A DNA stretch of 7,484 nucleotides, from NCBI GenBank assembly GCA_934230965.1, contig CAKQFW010000100.1, forward strand, positions 1 through 7,484, written 5' to 3'. This document shows positions 5,873 through 7,484 of this stretch, piece by piece (the first letter of the stretch is position 1; each line of letters starts with the position of its first letter). This DNA is from an uncultured Prevotella sp. (lineage in GTDB: Bacteria > Bacteroidota > Bacteroidia > Bacteroidales > Bacteroidaceae). The notes beneath the pieces are model-generated. The model did no database searches. It saw only the letters and a list, made by a program, of their open reading frames with translations, and was not told the DNA's origin. Made by a program: the position numbers and the translations under genes.

Positions 5873-7153
5873 TTAGGGCAGAGTAGACAAACGTTTTTGA
5901 TAATAGTCTTTTACGTCATGCCAATGATAGAAGGGCCATTGGTCTGTTTTAACAGGAACATGAACCTCATTTTCATTGTGCATAAACTTAACTAATATAT
6001 CTCCAGCCTTATTCTCAAAGAACACAATCTGAACATTTGAAGCCATCGGAGTGGCCTTGAAATCGCACCAATGCTTATAAACCTCAGTGGGGCCTGCTAC
6101 GGCAACATCAAAATTCTCAATCTGAAGCAGTGCCAACAAAGGAATTACATTTCCATCATGACCAAAGCGCAAGGTAGCAGCGATTGAACGATCTTTAATT
6201 GCAGCGTCGGCCGACTCAAGGATATTTTCTACCAACGACTTGGCATTTGCCATCACAATACCATTGCTGGCCAAAGGATTGGCATTGCCCATGTAGAAAC
6301 GATAGTTTACGCATTGCCACAAGTCAAACATATCTTTAGCGGTAAAAAGATCAAAGAATGAAACAGGGGTCTCCATATCTTGCATATCTACAGCAATCCA
6401 ATACAATCCCCACATTAATTCGTTAGGATTAACCTCGCAACGAATAAAGTCGGCATTAGAGAATAATGAGCTTACAAGACGATTAGGCTGAACCTGAGCC
6501 TCTTCAAACTTACGATACTCCTCTACCCAAGGACCTGTTTTGCCATGAGTGAAAGCGTTTGAACGATCAGAATGATAATTGAGATAAGACATATACTTAT
6601 CACTCATCTCATAACTCATGTTAAGTTGGGGATTTAAGCCTTTAAGACGGTCGCCAAAAGCAACCATACTCATAGCACAACGATATACTACTGTTGAACG
6701 AGCAGAAACTTTGCGCTGACCACGGAACACCTCAGGGAAATTCTTCGACATACGCTCGGCAATACCTTGATGCTGACGAACGCCTAAGGGAGTTAAATCA
6801 CCAGCACGTCCCTGGGCCTCTTCCCATACCAAATTCAGTCTTTTGAGCACGTCATGGCCTAACGGGGTGAGTCCGTTTACGGTTTCAGCCTTCTCCATCA
6901 GTTTAATAATCCAATTGTAATCTCTATCTCCTAAAAGATAACGAGATCCATGACGGCCATAATGGCTTACATAAAAGGGTTTGTAACCTTTGGGAGCAGG
7001 GGTTTGCTTGGTTTCCACCTTAGGATAAGCTAAGTAAACGCCACCAGCCTTGTTGAGGTCTGCACTAATTTCTTCAAACGTTGTTTGAGCGTTAACGCCT
7101 AAACAAAAAGTAGCCAATAAGAAAGCTACGGTTTTAATTCTGTTATTATTCAT
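5873..7153 (-). CDS. Exported histidine acid phosphatase
   Basis: This 426-residue enzyme of the histidine phosphatase superfamily, clade 2, hydrolyses phosphate monoesters through a phospho-histidine. Family members include phytases, inositol-polyphosphate phosphatases and glucose-1-phosphatases. Residues 1-22 or 23 are a Sec signal peptide ending GVNAQ, so it works in the periplasm or outside. The nucleophile motif is RHGSR (67-71) with His68. The proton-donor motif is His332-Asp333 in RFGHDGNVIP, the HD form seen in bacterial phytases rather than the HAE form of MINPP-type enzymes. Length and both motifs indicate an intact, active enzyme. The exact substrate cannot be read; phytate or another organic phosphate is plausible. 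The start is set by the signal peptide. It stands alone, convergent with the MBL gene and separated from it by the hairpin at 5725-5780. Confidence 0.9.
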   Translation of the reverse strand: MNNNRIKTVAFLLATFCLGVNAQTTFEEISADLNKAGGVYLAYPKVETKQTPAPKGYKPFYVSHYGRHGSRYLLGDRDYNWIIKLMEKAETVNGLTPLGHDVLKRLNLVWEEAQGRAGDLTPLGVRQHQGIAERMSKNFPEVFRGQRKVSARSTVVYRCAMSMVAFGDRLKGLNPQLNMSYEMSDKYMSYLNYHSDRSNAFTHGKTGPWVEEYRKFEEAQVQPNRLVSSLFSNADFIRCEVNPNELMWGLYWIAVDMQDMETPVSFFDLFTAKDMFDLWQCVNYRFYMGNANPLASNGIVMANAKSLVENILESADAAIKDRSIAATLRFGHDGNVIPLLALLQIENFDVAVAGPTEVYKHWCDFKATPMASNVQIVFFENKAGDILVKFMHNENEVHVPVKTDQWPFYHWHDVKDYYQKRLSTLP

Positions 7154-7290
7154 GTTTTATTGTGTGATAAGTAATTTCAATAATTCAGTTTCAAATGTGG
7201 GTTAGTAGACATACTTAACTATTTACATTCATTAGAAAGGTGAAATAATAAATATATCAATGTATATGCATAATTTATAATTAGCGCAAA

Positions 7291-7321
7291 CAAAATTAAG
7301 CAAAAAAATCGACATTACAAT
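7291..7321 (-). promoter_or_regulatory. Candidate promoter of the phosphatase gene
   Basis: Read on the minus strand, TAATTTTG (plus-strand 7291-7298) is an exact TAnnTTTG box. ATTG (7318-7321), 19 bases upstream of it, is a one-mismatch -33 box. The leader to the ATG at 7153 would be about 130 bases. A weaker alternative with one mismatch in the -7 box lies at 7192-7199, closer to the gene. Confidence 0.4.
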
Positions 7322-7333
7322 GTATTTACAATG
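7312..7333. promoter_or_regulatory. Paired eight-base repeats overlapping the -33 region, possible operator
   Basis: TTACAATG occurs at 7315-7322 and again at 7326-7333, 11 bases apart, which is about one helical turn. The first copy is embedded in the palindrome ACATT-AC-AATGT (7312-7323). The element overlaps the proposed -33 box of the phosphatase promoter, a usual place for a regulator site. It is short and A/T-rich, so chance is possible. Confidence 0.25.
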
Positions 7334-7373
7334 ATATTTCATTTGTATTCAGGAATGTGTTCTTTAAATTGAA

Positions 7374-7484
7374 ATGCAAGAGAATGTAGAGAATATAGAG
7401 AGAATATTGAATGAGAATGAGAATCAAAATGAAAATGAAAAGGGAATGAGAATTAAAATTGAAATGAGAAAGGCAATAAGAGGA
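7374..7484 (+). CDS. Possible start of an Asn/Glu-repeat protein (partial)
   Basis: An ATG at 7374 opens a frame that continues without a stop for 37 codons to the end of the window. It begins MQENVENIERIL, then has an alternating Asn/Glu run (residues 13-22, NENENQNENE) followed by a basic stretch. It is divergent to the phosphatase. A one-mismatch -7 box (TTCATTTG, 7338-7345) lies upstream without a clear -33 box. Purine-rich DNA has few stop codons on this strand, so the frame may simply reflect composition. No family is recognised. Confidence 0.25.
   Translation, partial: MQENVENIERILNENENQNENEKGMRIKIEMRKAIRG
7380..7484. repeat. Degenerate purine-rich hexamer tract
   Basis: Units close to GAGAAT or GAAAAT recur about every six bases from about 7399 onward, and the plus strand is overwhelmingly purine. 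Such a tract can arise by slippage. It may code for the Asn/Glu repeat in the frame from 7374, or be non-coding. Confidence 0.5.

Noticed and set aside
1..7484. CRISPR array, tRNA or rRNA gene, insertion sequence
   Set aside because: No regularly spaced repeats, cloverleaf, ribosomal RNA sequence or transposase-like frame could be seen on either strand.

Overview
The window looks like a piece of a Bacteroidales chromosome, most likely Prevotellaceae or a close relative. The reasons are the protein families (a Sel1-repeat caspase, a DUF4384-like tail, secreted proteins whose signal peptides end in 'AQ'), A/T-rich start contexts without Shine-Dalgarno sequences, and Bacteroidetes-type promoter boxes (TAnnTTTG near -7). 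The taxon is inferred; no rRNA or tRNA gene is present to confirm it.

Left part (1-3523) is accessory in character. It opens with the C-terminus of a protein resembling DUF4384 (1-192). Next comes a decayed frame with in-frame stops (196-459). Then follow an intact exported caspase-like peptidase with Sel1 repeats and CARDB/Ig-like modules (480-2456) and, one base later, a 213-residue cytoplasmic protein that looks like a small alpha/beta domain joined to a HEPN/Abi-C-like helical domain (2458-3099). Behind this pair lie two more gene remnants (3167-3280 and 3282-3491) and a strong hairpin (3491-3523). The intact pair is therefore flanked on both sides by broken reading frames, as in an island with turnover. 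Base composition falls from about 50% GC in the Sel1-encoding part to about 30% in the second gene.

Middle part (3524-5780): a 276-base A/T-rich intergenic stretch carries a good promoter for a two-gene operon. The operon encodes a threonine-aldolase-family PLP enzyme (3800-4843) and an RNase Z-like metallo-beta-lactamase-fold hydrolase (4880-5677). It ends at a long hairpin (5725-5780) that lies between convergent genes.

Right part (5781-7484): an exported histidine acid phosphatase is encoded on the minus strand (5873-7153), with a promoter candidate about 140 bases upstream. Beyond it is a divergent, purine-rich, Asn/Glu-repeat reading frame that runs off the window.

The most interesting unit is the tightly coupled caspase plus HEPN-like gene pair, possibly with the DUF4384-like protein upstream. 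A defence or stress-response role is plausible but unproven. It is unusual because the protease carries an export signal while its coupled partner does not.
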